In this document: one piece after another, positions 1-4,853 of the stretch
Layout of the letters: every line of letters starts with the position of its first letter
How positions within the stretch are numbered: position 1 is the first letter of the stretch
NCBI GenBank assembly: GCA_903921965.1
Contig: CAIXSE010000381.1
Location: 1 to 5,280, forward strand
DNA: 5,280 nt
Source of the DNA: an uncultured Thermoleophilia bacterium
GTDB lineage: Bacteria; Actinomycetota; Thermoleophilia; UBA2241
Direction: 5' to 3'
The notes under the pieces: model-generated
Seen by the model: the letters and a program-made list of their open reading frames with translations, nothing else
What the model was told of the DNA's origin: nothing
Databases searched by the model: none
Translations under genes and position numbers: made by a program

Positions 1-357
1 ACGCCGCTGCCGGCGCACTACTGGAGCCCGGTCCCGCTGCCGAAGCCGGACCTGAGCGCCCCGCAAGCTCCGGCGCGGGTGCGTGCCGGCGCCCGCCTCA
101 CGGTGTCCGGCACGCTCGCGCCCGCGCACCCCGGCGGGACGCAGCCGGTGGCGATCCGCTGCTACCGCCGCAGCGGCTCGCGCTGGGTGCTGCGCCGCAC
201 CGTCGCCGCGACGACCTCGGACGCCGGCGACGTGACGGGCTACTCGGCGACGTTCTCGCTCACGGCGACGGGGAGCTGGCGGCTGCGCGCGTGGACCCCC
301 GCGGACGCCGAGCACAGCGCGGTCCTGTCGGCGGCCTCGGCGCTCACGGTGCGCTAG
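1..357 (+). CDS. C-terminal end of a secreted beta-sandwich (Ig-like) protein, 5' truncated by the window edge
   Basis: The frame is open from base 1 to a TAG at 355-357, so 118 residues of a longer protein are visible. The start lies outside the window; the internal GTG at 79 is not a convincing start because coding-like sequence (HYWSPVPLPKPDLSAP) precedes it. The visible part is a proline-rich linker followed by about 90 residues of alternating hydrophobic and polar strands (ARLTVSGTLAP, QPVAIRCYRR, YSATFSLTATGSWRLRAW, SAASALTVR). This pattern is typical of the last Ig-like or bacterial-surface domain of exported actinobacterial proteins, which often end in a strand such as LTVR. No catalytic motif, sortase signal or terminal membrane helix is seen. 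A strong hairpin starts 4 nt after the stop. Function cannot be assigned from this domain. The coding call is secure; the Ig-like fold is inferred from the strand pattern. Confidence 0.8.
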   Translation, partial: TPLPAHYWSPVPLPKPDLSAPQAPARVRAGARLTVSGTLAPAHPGGTQPVAIRCYRRSGSRWVLRRTVAATTSDAGDVTGYSATFSLTATGSWRLRAWTPADAEHSAVLSAASALTVR

Positions 358-360
358 CGC

Positions 361-395
361 CGCCGCGCCCGGCGGTCGCTGCCCGGGCGCCGGCG
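361..395 (+). terminator. Stem-loop terminator after the secreted-protein gene
   Basis: CGCCG (361-365) plus CGCCCGG (366-372) pairs with CCGGGCG (383-389) plus CGGCG (391-395), with a single bulged C at 390 and a 10-nt loop at 373-382. This makes a 12-bp, almost all-GC stem beginning 4 nt after the stop codon. No T-run follows, which is common for hairpin terminators in high-GC actinobacteria. Position and strength support termination of the upstream gene; activity is inferred. Confidence 0.55.
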
Positions 396-480
396 TCTCG
401 CCGAGGCGGCCGGCTACGCCGTCGAGCGCTGCGAGCCGGCCGGCGTCCGCGGCCAGCTCCTGGTGGCGCGACGCGGAGCG
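391..480 (+). pseudogene. Possible remnant of a class I methyltransferase C-terminus
   Basis: In the same frame as the upstream gene but after its stop, codons 391-480 read RRLAEAAGYAVERCEPAG followed by VRGQLLVARRGA. The pattern 'RRLAEAAGY-x-VER-x-EP...GQLLVARR' resembles the closing helix and last strands of SAM-dependent methyltransferases. There is no start codon, ribosome binding site or upstream methyltransferase core, and after about 480 the frame becomes low-complexity R/P/G. The start overlaps the terminator hairpin, which argues against a functional gene. It could be a decayed gene end left after a deletion, or a chance reading of GC-rich DNA. Confidence 0.22.
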
Positions 481-562
481 CCGGGCCGCCGCCCGAAGTC
501 CAGCCCGCGGCCGCCGCGGCCGATACCTTGGGGCACAGGGAGCGCGGACGGGAGGGGACGAG

Positions 563-2110
563 ATGCGGGACGGTGCGAGCACGGCTGACCGGCGGGACGC
601 CGCGGGCCTGACGGCGGGCGGCACCGCGCCGCGGGTGTGGCCCGCCGTCGCCTGTGTGCTCGCGAGCGCCGTGGCGATGGTGGTCACGGCCACCGATTTC
701 GGCGGCCTCTGGTGGCTCCTGCCGGTGGCGCTCGTCCCGATGATCGTCGCCCAGTACCGCCTGCTCCCCCGGCGCTGGGCGCCGGCCGGCGTGGCCGCCG
801 TCGGCGTGGCGTACTGGGGCGCCCTGGCCCTGCTGTCGCAGGGCTCGCTGGCGCCCTGGTGGATGGGCGTGGTGCTGGCCGCGCCGGCGGTCGCGGCGAT
901 CTACCTCATCGCCTGGGCCGACCTGCGCTTCACGCTGTGGACGCGCTACCGCTTCTTCGTGGTGCAGATCCCGTTCGTGTGGGTCGGCCTCGAGGTGCTG
1001 CTCGGTCTCAACCCCGTGTTCGCGACCAACACGTGGCTGGCGTACCGGCTGCAGCCCGCCCCCTGGCTGATCCAGCCGGTCTCCGTCCTCGGCACGCCGA
1101 CCCTCGGGTTCCTGCTGCTCGTGCTGGACTACGCCGTGGCGCTGCTCGTCATCGCGCTGCTGGACCGGCGCCGCGCGGCGGCCACGGAGCGCCCCGCCGC
1201 CGCGCTGAAGCCGGCCCTCGCCGCCTTCGTCATCGCCCTCGCCGCGGCCGCGGCCTGGTGCGGCGCGAGCCTGTGGATCCTGGGCGACGTCCGCGACACC
1301 ATGGGTCCCAGCGTCCGCGTCGCCGCCGTGCAGGCGGGTATCGTCATCTACGCGACCCCCGAGGCAGACTGGGAGCGCGACATCGTCGAACCTCTGGCCG
1401 AGTACACGAAGCAGGCGGCGGAGCGCGGGGCCAAGCTCGTCGTGTGGCCCGAGGAGGTCCTGCCGTTCGACCCACGGACCGACCACGCAGCGCAGATCGC
1501 GAGCATCGCGAGGGACAACCACGTCTACCTCGTGGCACCCTTCACCGTGGGCCAGACGCTGTCCTCGCCCAACAAGGCGCTCGTCCTGGGACCCGACGGG
1601 CAGACCCTGGGTGTGTACAACAAGGTGCACCCCGTGATCGTGGAGGGGGAGGGGTTCCACCAGCCGTTCCTGCCGCTCGCCTTCCCGGCGGACTTCGGGA
1701 CGTTCAGCGTGGCGATCTGCTTCGACAACCACTACCTGGACGTGGTGCCGGAGGAGGTGCGCAACGGCGCCCGGCTCATCGCGATGCCGTCGCTGATCTG
1801 GCCGGGGGAGGCGCGGAACCAGCTCGCGGAGATGGTGTTCCGCGCCGTCGAGAACCGGGTCGCCTACGTCAAGGCCGAACTGGGCTGGTCGTCCGCGGTC
1901 GTGGCGCCGGACGGCACGGTGCTCGCGCTCACGCTGCCCCGGGCGAAGCCCTCGTGGGCCCTGCTCGTGGCCGACGTCCCGCTGGGACCGGACCACTCGC
2001 CGTTCGCCGCCGTGGGCCGTCCGTTGCAGTGGCTCTACGTGGCCGGGATGGCGGCGTTCGCCGCCGCCTTCGTCGCCATGGCCGTACGGCGGAGGCGCCT
2101 GCGCGGCTGA
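563..2110 (+). CDS. lnt: Apolipoprotein N-acyltransferase-like membrane protein (C-N hydrolase family)
   Basis: 515 residues, the normal size for Lnt, which transfers an acyl chain from phospholipid to the N-terminal cysteine of lipoproteins on the outer face of the membrane. The N-terminal half has about seven hydrophobic segments (roughly 27-45, 48-64, 75-92, 98-118, 131-148, 168-200, 218-240). It includes the Lnt-like stretch VWVGLEVLLGLN (139-150) and IQPVSVLGTPTLGFLL (170-185). Residues about 250-470 form a nitrilase-fold domain with a visible catalytic triad: E297 in VVWPEE, K354 in YNKVHP and C386 in VAICFDN; E361 or E363 may be the extra Lnt glutamate. RAVENR (428-432 region) is the usual family helix, and a final helix lies at 490-507. 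Divergences: the usual CYE at the nucleophile is CFD, and the usual NDxWFG is PSLIWPGE. GGAGGGG at 551-557, 5 nt before the ATG, fixes the start. The sigma factor gene follows after 127 nt. Family membership is secure; exact acceptor is inferred. Confidence 0.85.
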   Translation: MRDGASTADRRDAAGLTAGGTAPRVWPAVACVLASAVAMVVTATDFGGLWWLLPVALVPMIVAQYRLLPRRWAPAGVAAVGVAYWGALALLSQGSLAPWWMGVVLAAPAVAAIYLIAWADLRFTLWTRYRFFVVQIPFVWVGLEVLLGLNPVFATNTWLAYRLQPAPWLIQPVSVLGTPTLGFLLLVLDYAVALLVIALLDRRRAAATERPAAALKPALAAFVIALAAAAAWCGASLWILGDVRDTMGPSVRVAAVQAGIVIYATPEADWERDIVEPLAEYTKQAAERGAKLVVWPEEVLPFDPRTDHAAQIASIARDNHVYLVAPFTVGQTLSSPNKALVLGPDGQTLGVYNKVHPVIVEGEGFHQPFLPLAFPADFGTFSVAICFDNHYLDVVPEEVRNGARLIAMPSLIWPGEARNQLAEMVFRAVENRVAYVKAELGWSSAVVAPDGTVLALTLPRAKPSWALLVADVPLGPDHSPFAAVGRPLQWLYVAGMAAFAAAFVAMAVRRRRLRG

Positions 2111-2237
2111 GCGGGGCACGCGAGGCCGCTGGCCGCCCGCGGCGCGGGGACCGGACGCCGCGGCGACACCGGCGGCGCGTTTCCCGCAGGGCCCGAGGTG
2201 GAAGTCCAGCCTACGACCAGCAGCGGAGAAGAGGCAG

Positions 2238-2747
2238 ATGCCCGGCCCGCACCGGCTCGACCGCGACCACCTGGAGGACCACCTCCCCGCGCTCTACCGC
2301 GCCGCGCGCGCCTGGACGGGCTCGCGCGACGAGGCGGAGGACCTCGTCCAGGAGACGCTCGTCAACGTGCTCGCCCGGCCGCGCCTCGTGCTGGGCGACG
2401 ACCTCGGCTACCTCCTGCGCGCCGTACGCAACACTTTGGCCGGCCGGCGCCGCACGGCGGCCAGGCGGCCGCAGACGGTCGAGCTCCTCGAAGACCTCGA
2501 CGGCGCGCGGGCCGGGACGGCCGACCCCGCCGAGCTGGCCGGCAACGCCGAGGTGTACGCGGCGATCGCGGAGCTCCCGGACGACTTCCGCGACGCCCTG
2601 GTCGCCGTGGACGTCGCCGGCCTCTCCTACAAGGAGGCCGCGCAGGTGCTCGGTCTGCCCGAAGGCACCCTGACGAGCCGCGCGTTCCGGGCGCGCGACC
2701 GGCTGGCCCTGCGCCTCGGCGAGCACGGCGCACGCCCCGGGTCGTGA
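2238..2747 (+). CDS. ECF-type RNA polymerase sigma factor
   Basis: 169 residues with the two-domain ECF layout. Sigma region 2 spans about 11-71 (LPALYRAARAWTGSRDEAEDLVQE, then DDLGYLLRAVRNT), containing the DEAEDLVQE helix that contacts core polymerase and the -10 element. A variable linker covers about 72-102. Sigma region 4 spans about 104-158, with the -35-binding helix-turn-helix in LSYKEAAQVLGLPEGTLTSR (129-148). There is no C-terminal extension. The start is ATG 2238, preceded by the purine run GGAGAAGAGG (2225-2234). Its gene is convergent with a membrane anti-sigma gene whose stop is 63 bp away, and the two are presumed partners. No copy of the CCGGGAAGAA-N15-CGTC element found before the anti-sigma and cupredoxin genes is seen upstream, so autoregulation is not evident; it may be transcribed from its own unrecognised promoter or by read-through from the lnt-like gene 127 nt upstream. 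ECF identity is secure; the subgroup and stimulus are unknown. Confidence 0.93.
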   Translation: MPGPHRLDRDHLEDHLPALYRAARAWTGSRDEAEDLVQETLVNVLARPRLVLGDDLGYLLRAVRNTLAGRRRTAARRPQTVELLEDLDGARAGTADPAELAGNAEVYAAIAELPDDFRDALVAVDVAGLSYKEAAQVLGLPEGTLTSRAFRARDRLALRLGEHGARPGS

Positions 2748-2748
2748 C

Positions 2749-2808
2749 CCGCGGCAGCCGCCCCGGCCGGTGAGCCGCGGCGCACCCCTCGCCTGGCCCT
2801 ACCGCGGC
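2749..2808. terminator. GC-rich inverted repeats between convergent sigma and anti-sigma genes
   Basis: The 63-bp gap between the two stops holds CCGCGGC (2749-2755), GCCGCGG (2774-2780) and CCGCGGC (2802-2808). The middle copy can pair with either outer copy, giving alternative 7-bp stems with loops of 18 and 21 nt, and CCGCGGCGC is directly repeated at 2775 and 2802. The placement suits a bidirectional terminator for both genes. The stems are short and no T-run follows, so this is tentative. Confidence 0.35.
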
Positions 2809-2810
2809 GC

Positions 2811-3590
2811 TCAGTACGTCCCGGCGGCGCCGTTGCTGGCCGTCGCGAAGGCCAGGAGCTCCTCCGGCGCCAGATCGCCGACGACGACGCACGTGTGGCC
2901 GTCGCGCTGCCAGGTGACGACCGGGTGGCCGGCGGCGACCAGCGAGAGGTACTCCACGCCGCCGCGCACGGTGCTCGAGGCCCCGTCCGGGCTCGCCAGC
3001 ACGGGGCTGTCGACGATCGCGTACGCGACCTGCCTGCCGCCGTTGACGTAGTAGACGACCGTGGCGCCGCGGCCGGCGACCGTGTCGTGCCGGACGCCGA
3101 CGGGGCGCCAGCCGTACTTGCCGGCGAGGTCCGGGAAGGACAGCCCCTGCACGGCGACGTCCAGGTGCGAGGTGCCGGGCACCGGTGACGGCGCCGCGGC
3201 CGTGGCCGGCAGCGTGGCGACCTGGGCGGCGGCGGCGACCGTGGGGCCGACCGGCGGCGAGCCGAGACTGACGACCAGGAAGACGACGAGCACGGCGGCC
3301 AGCGCGCCGGCGGCGGAGAGCGCGAGCGTGAGCCGGCGCCTGCGCGGCCGCGCCGCCCGAGCCCGCCCGGCCCGGGCCGCCTCGACGAGCGACGCGGGCA
3401 CGGCCTCGGCGGCGAGCCCGCGTGTGGCGGCCAGCGACAGCCGCTGCCGCCGCACCAGCTCCTGCAGATCGTCCGACCCGGAGACCCACGCCTCGACACG
3501 GGTCCGTCTGCCCTCCGGCAGCGTACCCTCGGCGTACGCCATGAGGTCCACGACCTCCTGCTCGCTGAGACTGTCGACGATGCTGCTCAC
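2811..3590 (-). CDS. Single-pass membrane anti-sigma factor
   Basis: 259 residues from GTG 3590. An upstream in-frame start at 3800 is rejected because the extension is arginine-rich and crosses the promoter element, and because GGGAGGA (3598-3604) sits 7 nt before GTG 3590. Residues 1-60 form the cytoplasmic part, with LMAYAEGTLPEGRRTRVEAWV (16-36), the pattern of anti-sigma N-terminal domains; the zinc-binding HxxxCxxC motif of the ZAS subfamily is absent. A basic stretch (RPRRRR, 81-86) precedes one transmembrane helix (about 87-109). Residues 110-259 are extracytoplasmic, with repeated beta-type segments (GWRPVGVRHDT, ATVVYYVNGGRQVAYAIVDSP, VVTWQRDGHTCVVVGDL) and a single cysteine, C234. 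By family logic it would hold the sigma factor at the membrane until a signal is sensed outside. It is convergent with the sigma gene rather than co-transcribed, and has its own ECF-like promoter. Identity rests on architecture and context and is fairly strong; the signal is unknown. Confidence 0.85.
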   Translation of the reverse strand: MSSIVDSLSEQEVVDLMAYAEGTLPEGRRTRVEAWVSGSDDLQELVRRQRLSLAATRGLAAEAVPASLVEAARAGRARAARPRRRRLTLALSAAGALAAVLVVFLVVSLGSPPVGPTVAAAAQVATLPATAAAPSPVPGTSHLDVAVQGLSFPDLAGKYGWRPVGVRHDTVAGRGATVVYYVNGGRQVAYAIVDSPVLASPDGASSTVRGGVEYLSLVAAGHPVVTWQRDGHTCVVVGDLAPEELLAFATASNGAAGTY

Positions 3591-3597
3591 CGCTGCG

Positions 3598-3604
3598 TCC
3601 TCCC
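3598..3604 (-). promoter_or_regulatory. Ribosome binding site that fixes the anti-sigma start
   Basis: The minus strand reads GGGAGGA, then 7 nt (CGCAGCG), then GTG. It is the best Shine-Dalgarno sequence in the neighbourhood and supports the 259-aa protein over the longer 329-aa open frame. Confidence 0.75.
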
Positions 3605-3646
3605 GCCGCCTTCCGCTGCCTGCCGCTCCCGTCCTCCACCAGGGAT

Positions 3647-3675
3647 GACGCCGCGGCTCCCCCGATTCTTCCCGG
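3647..3675 (-). promoter_or_regulatory. ECF-type promoter of the anti-sigma gene
   Basis: On the minus strand CCGGGAAGAA (3675-3666) is followed by exactly 15 nt and CGTC (3650-3647). This matches the layout of ECF promoters (a GGAA-containing -35 and a CGTC -10 with about 16-17 nt between GGAAG and CGTC). The predicted transcript would start near 3640, giving a leader of about 50 nt before GTG 3590. The same element with the same spacing precedes the cupredoxin gene, which is the main support. Recognition by the adjacent sigma factor is inferred. Confidence 0.65.
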
Positions 3676-3739
3676 CGGCCGCGGACTTCCCGCCTCCGCC
3701 GCGCGCACCGCCCGCGGCGCGCCGGCCGGCGGTACGCGG

Positions 3740-3787
3740 ACGGCCCGGCGGGGAACCCTCTCGCCGGCTCCCCGCCGGTCCGGCCGT
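3740..3787 (-). terminator. Strong hairpin terminator after the cupredoxin gene
   Basis: CCGGCGGGGA (3745-3754) pairs perfectly with TCCCCGCCGG (3769-3778) around a 14-nt loop. An outer stem ACGGC (3740-3744) pairs with GCCGT (3783-3787), with a 4-nt bulge at 3779-3782. The hairpin begins about 28 nt past the cupredoxin stop on the minus strand and ends before the anti-sigma promoter, separating the two as transcription units. No T-run is present. Confidence 0.6.
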
Positions 3788-3815
3788 GAGGCCTCCGCAC
3801 TGCCGCGCGGCGGCG

Positions 3816-4247
3816 CTACCGCACGACGACCTTCGCGTGCATGGTCGCCATCGACTTGTGGATCGTGCACTCGTAGAAGTACGTGCCGGCCTTGTCGAAC
3901 GTGAAGGTGAAGGTCTGGCCCTGCCCCAGCTGCGAGTCGAAGAGCCCCGTGGTGCCGGCGTCGGTGGCTGAGGAATCGACGGCCGTCACCGTGTGCGGCG
4001 CGGAGTCCTTGTTGACCCAGGTCACGGTGGTGCCCGCCTTCACCGTCAGTGTCTGCGGGCTGAACGTGTAGTCCTGGATGGTCACGGTGGCGCCCGAGGC
4101 GCCGCCCCCGCCGGCGGGCGCGGGCGTGCTCTTGCCGGACCCGCCGCCGTACCCGTAGGCGGCGCCGCCACACCCGGCGAGCGCCACGGCGATGATGATG
4201 CCGACGACGATCGCGGGCACCCTTCCTGTACTTCCACGGAGTCTCAT
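3816..4247 (-). CDS. Cupredoxin (plastocyanin/amicyanin-like) lipoprotein
   Basis: 143 residues from ATG 4247. The first 25 residues are a lipoprotein signal peptide: basic start (MRLRGSTGR), hydrophobic core (VPAIVVGIIIAVA) and lipobox LAGC, with C26 as the acylated cysteine. A Gly/Ser/Ala/Pro linker (27-53) leads into a cupredoxin beta-sandwich (54-143). Visible type 1 copper ligands are H85 (SAPHTV), C127 and H130 in YECTIHKSM, and M133, giving the Cys-x2-His-x2-Met spacing known from amicyanin; M136 is an alternative axial ligand. The protein should sit on the outer membrane face as a copper-binding electron carrier or copper-handling protein. The redox partner is not evident. A GTG at 4283 would add 12 residues but has no ribosome binding site and would spoil the signal peptide shape. 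The gene has its own ECF-like promoter and a hairpin terminator, so is probably monocistronic. Copper binding and membrane anchoring are well supported; the pathway is unknown. Confidence 0.92.
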   Translation of the reverse strand: MRLRGSTGRVPAIVVGIIIAVALAGCGGAAYGYGGGSGKSTPAPAGGGGASGATVTIQDYTFSPQTLTVKAGTTVTWVNKDSAPHTVTAVDSSATDAGTTGLFDSQLGQGQTFTFTFDKAGTYFYECTIHKSMATMHAKVVVR

Positions 4248-4250
4248 GGT

Positions 4251-4259
4251 TCCTCCTCC
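4251..4259 (-). promoter_or_regulatory. Ribosome binding site of the cupredoxin gene
   Basis: The minus strand reads GGAGGAGGA, then ACC, then ATG. The GGAGG core at 4259-4255 has a 7-nt spacer. It decides for ATG 4247 over the upstream GTG 4283. Confidence 0.75.
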
Positions 4260-4290
4260 GGTCGAGACGCGATTGACGTTCACCAGCGAA

Positions 4291-4319
4291 GACGTCCACG
4301 GGACGCCGTTTCTTCCCGG
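4291..4319 (-). promoter_or_regulatory. ECF-type promoter of the cupredoxin gene
   Basis: On the minus strand CCGGGAAGAA (4319-4310), 15 nt, then CGTC (4294-4291). It is identical in both boxes and in spacing to the element before the anti-sigma gene. The identity extends into the spacer (W-CGG directly after the first box). A transcript would start near 4284, about 37 nt before ATG 4247. The element sits just after a terminator that closes the upstream small gene. The sigma factor at 2238-2747 is the obvious candidate to recognise it, by inference. Confidence 0.68.
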
Positions 4320-4330
4320 AGGGTCGACGA

Positions 4331-4366
4331 GACGGGGCCGGGGCCCCCTACGGACCCGGCCCCGTC
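4331..4366 (-). terminator. Perfect 12-bp hairpin terminator after the 63-aa gene
   Basis: GACGGGGCCGGG (4331-4342) is the exact reverse complement of CCCGGCCCCGTC (4355-4366), with a 12-nt loop. It lies 25 nt beyond the stop of the 63-aa gene on the minus strand and directly before the cupredoxin promoter. This insulates the small gene from the cupredoxin gene. No T-run follows the stem. Confidence 0.7.
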
Positions 4367-4391
4367 GTCAAGCTCCGGACTCTGCCTCGCC

Positions 4392-4583
4392 TCAGTGCAC
4401 GACGCGGATGCGCGGGATGAAGCCGGCCGCCGGCGTCAGGTACCAGTCGTCCAGCTTGACCGTCCACCGCACGCCGCACGCCGCCGGCTCGTCGTCCACG
4501 TCCAGCTGGTCGGCGTCGGCCAGGAGCCACCCGTACACGTCGAACGCCGACGGGGGCCGGACCTGCTCGAACACCTTCTTCAT
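4392..4583 (-). CDS. Small acidic protein of unknown function (63 aa)
   Basis: I do not recognise this family. The protein starts MKKVFEQVRPPSAFDVYGWL and contains an acidic stretch (DADQLDVDDE, 23-32), one cysteine (C36), a beta-like segment VRWTVKLDDWYLTPA (38-52) and a hydrophobic/basic end IPRIRVVH. It has no signal peptide or membrane helix, so it is likely cytosolic. Support for a real gene: an excellent ribosome binding site (GGGAGGTGA, 4590-4598, 9 nt between GGAGG and ATG), a balanced residue composition unlike the R/A/P/G-rich shadow frames here, and a perfect hairpin terminator just after its stop. The ATG overlaps the TGA of a 39-aa ORF upstream (ATGA), suggesting coupling. The mixture of aromatic, acidic and beta-prone residues suggests a small folded domain. 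Function is unknown. Confidence 0.72.
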   Translation of the reverse strand: MKKVFEQVRPPSAFDVYGWLLADADQLDVDDEPAACGVRWTVKLDDWYLTPAAGFIPRIRVVH

Positions 4584-4699
4584 CCCCGCTCACCTCCCGT
4601 CGTCGCGGCGCCGCACGGGCGGTCGCCGTCCTGGGAGGAAGATGCTCGCCGGGCCTTGGGAGAGCCTTGGCGTTTCCTGAGGATCAGCTGTGCGTTCAT
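4580..4699 (-). CDS. Possible 39-aa leader peptide or small protein overlapping the 63-aa gene
   Basis: ATG 4699 opens a 39-residue frame beginning MNAQLILRKRQGSPKARR and ending with a Gly-rich tail; it has one cysteine (C29). It has GGAG (4708-4711) 8 nt before the ATG. Its TGA overlaps the ATG of the 63-aa gene as ATGA, the usual arrangement for translational coupling. It is strongly basic where the downstream protein is acidic. The underlying DNA is less GC-biased than nearby genes and could equally be an untranslated leader, so the coding call is tentative. No family is recognised. Confidence 0.3.
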   Translation of the reverse strand: MNAQLILRKRQGSPKARRASSSQDGDRPCGAATTGGERG

Positions 4700-4853
4700 C
4701 GCGAGAGCTCCGCCGGGCGCGCGGCGCCGTGTGAAAGACTGGGAGCCGCATGACCTGCTCACACCCGATCCCGCGCAGCGCACCAGCGGCACGCGGCGCC
4801 CCGCCGCCGGCCACCTCACCCGGCCTGCCGGCCGCGAGCCGGCGGGACGCCTC
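4700..4853. other. Divergent intergenic region between the small-protein unit and the transporter gene
   Basis: These 154 bp must contain the promoters for the minus-strand small genes and for the plus-strand AEC transporter if its start is at 4854. No copy of the CCGGGAAGAA-N15-CGTC element is present on either strand. A weak inverted repeat, GTGTGA (4729-4734) and TCACAC (4759-4764), is the only symmetric element noticed. The plus-strand frame of the transporter stays open back to at least GTG 4731, so the 5' boundary of that gene is uncertain. Confidence 0.4.

Noticed and set aside
344..2119. 591-aa minus-strand open frame opposite the lnt-like gene
   Set aside because: Its product is dominated by R, G, H, E and P with no domain pattern. 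It mirrors the real plus-strand gene, which has membrane helices, a catalytic triad and a ribosome binding site.
2111..2237. Search for the shared ECF element before the sigma gene
   Set aside because: Only partial boxes occur: GGAAG near 2200 without CGTC, and minus-strand CGGGAAACG with CGTC much too far away. No autoregulatory promoter is supported.
637..2673. 678-aa plus-strand open frame overlapping lnt and the sigma gene
   Set aside because: It is an arginine/alanine/glycine-rich alternate frame running through two recognisable genes, which is typical of very high GC DNA.
3751..3780. GGAAC on the plus strand at 3752-3756 as an ECF -35
   Set aside because: No CGTC follows at the right spacing, no plus-strand gene lies downstream, and the bases belong to the cupredoxin terminator stem and loop.
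3591..3800. N-terminal extension of the anti-sigma protein to 3800
   Set aside because: The added 70 residues are Arg/Gly-rich, would be translated from upstream of the ECF-like promoter, and lack a good ribosome binding site, unlike GTG 3590.
2362..4299. 645-aa minus-strand open frame spanning cupredoxin, anti-sigma and sigma regions
   Set aside because: Low-complexity R/G/A product in a different frame from the three recognisable genes it crosses.
4278..4300. GTTCACC and GTCCACG as PhoP-type boxes in the cupredoxin leader
   Set aside because: The two heptamers are 16 nt apart rather than the 11 nt typical of PHO boxes, and one matches poorly.
4729..4764. GTGTGA/TCACAC inverted repeat as a CRP-like operator
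   Set aside because: The arms are 24 nt apart, whereas CRP-type sites have TGTGA-N6-TCACA. Six-base arms at this distance can occur by chance.
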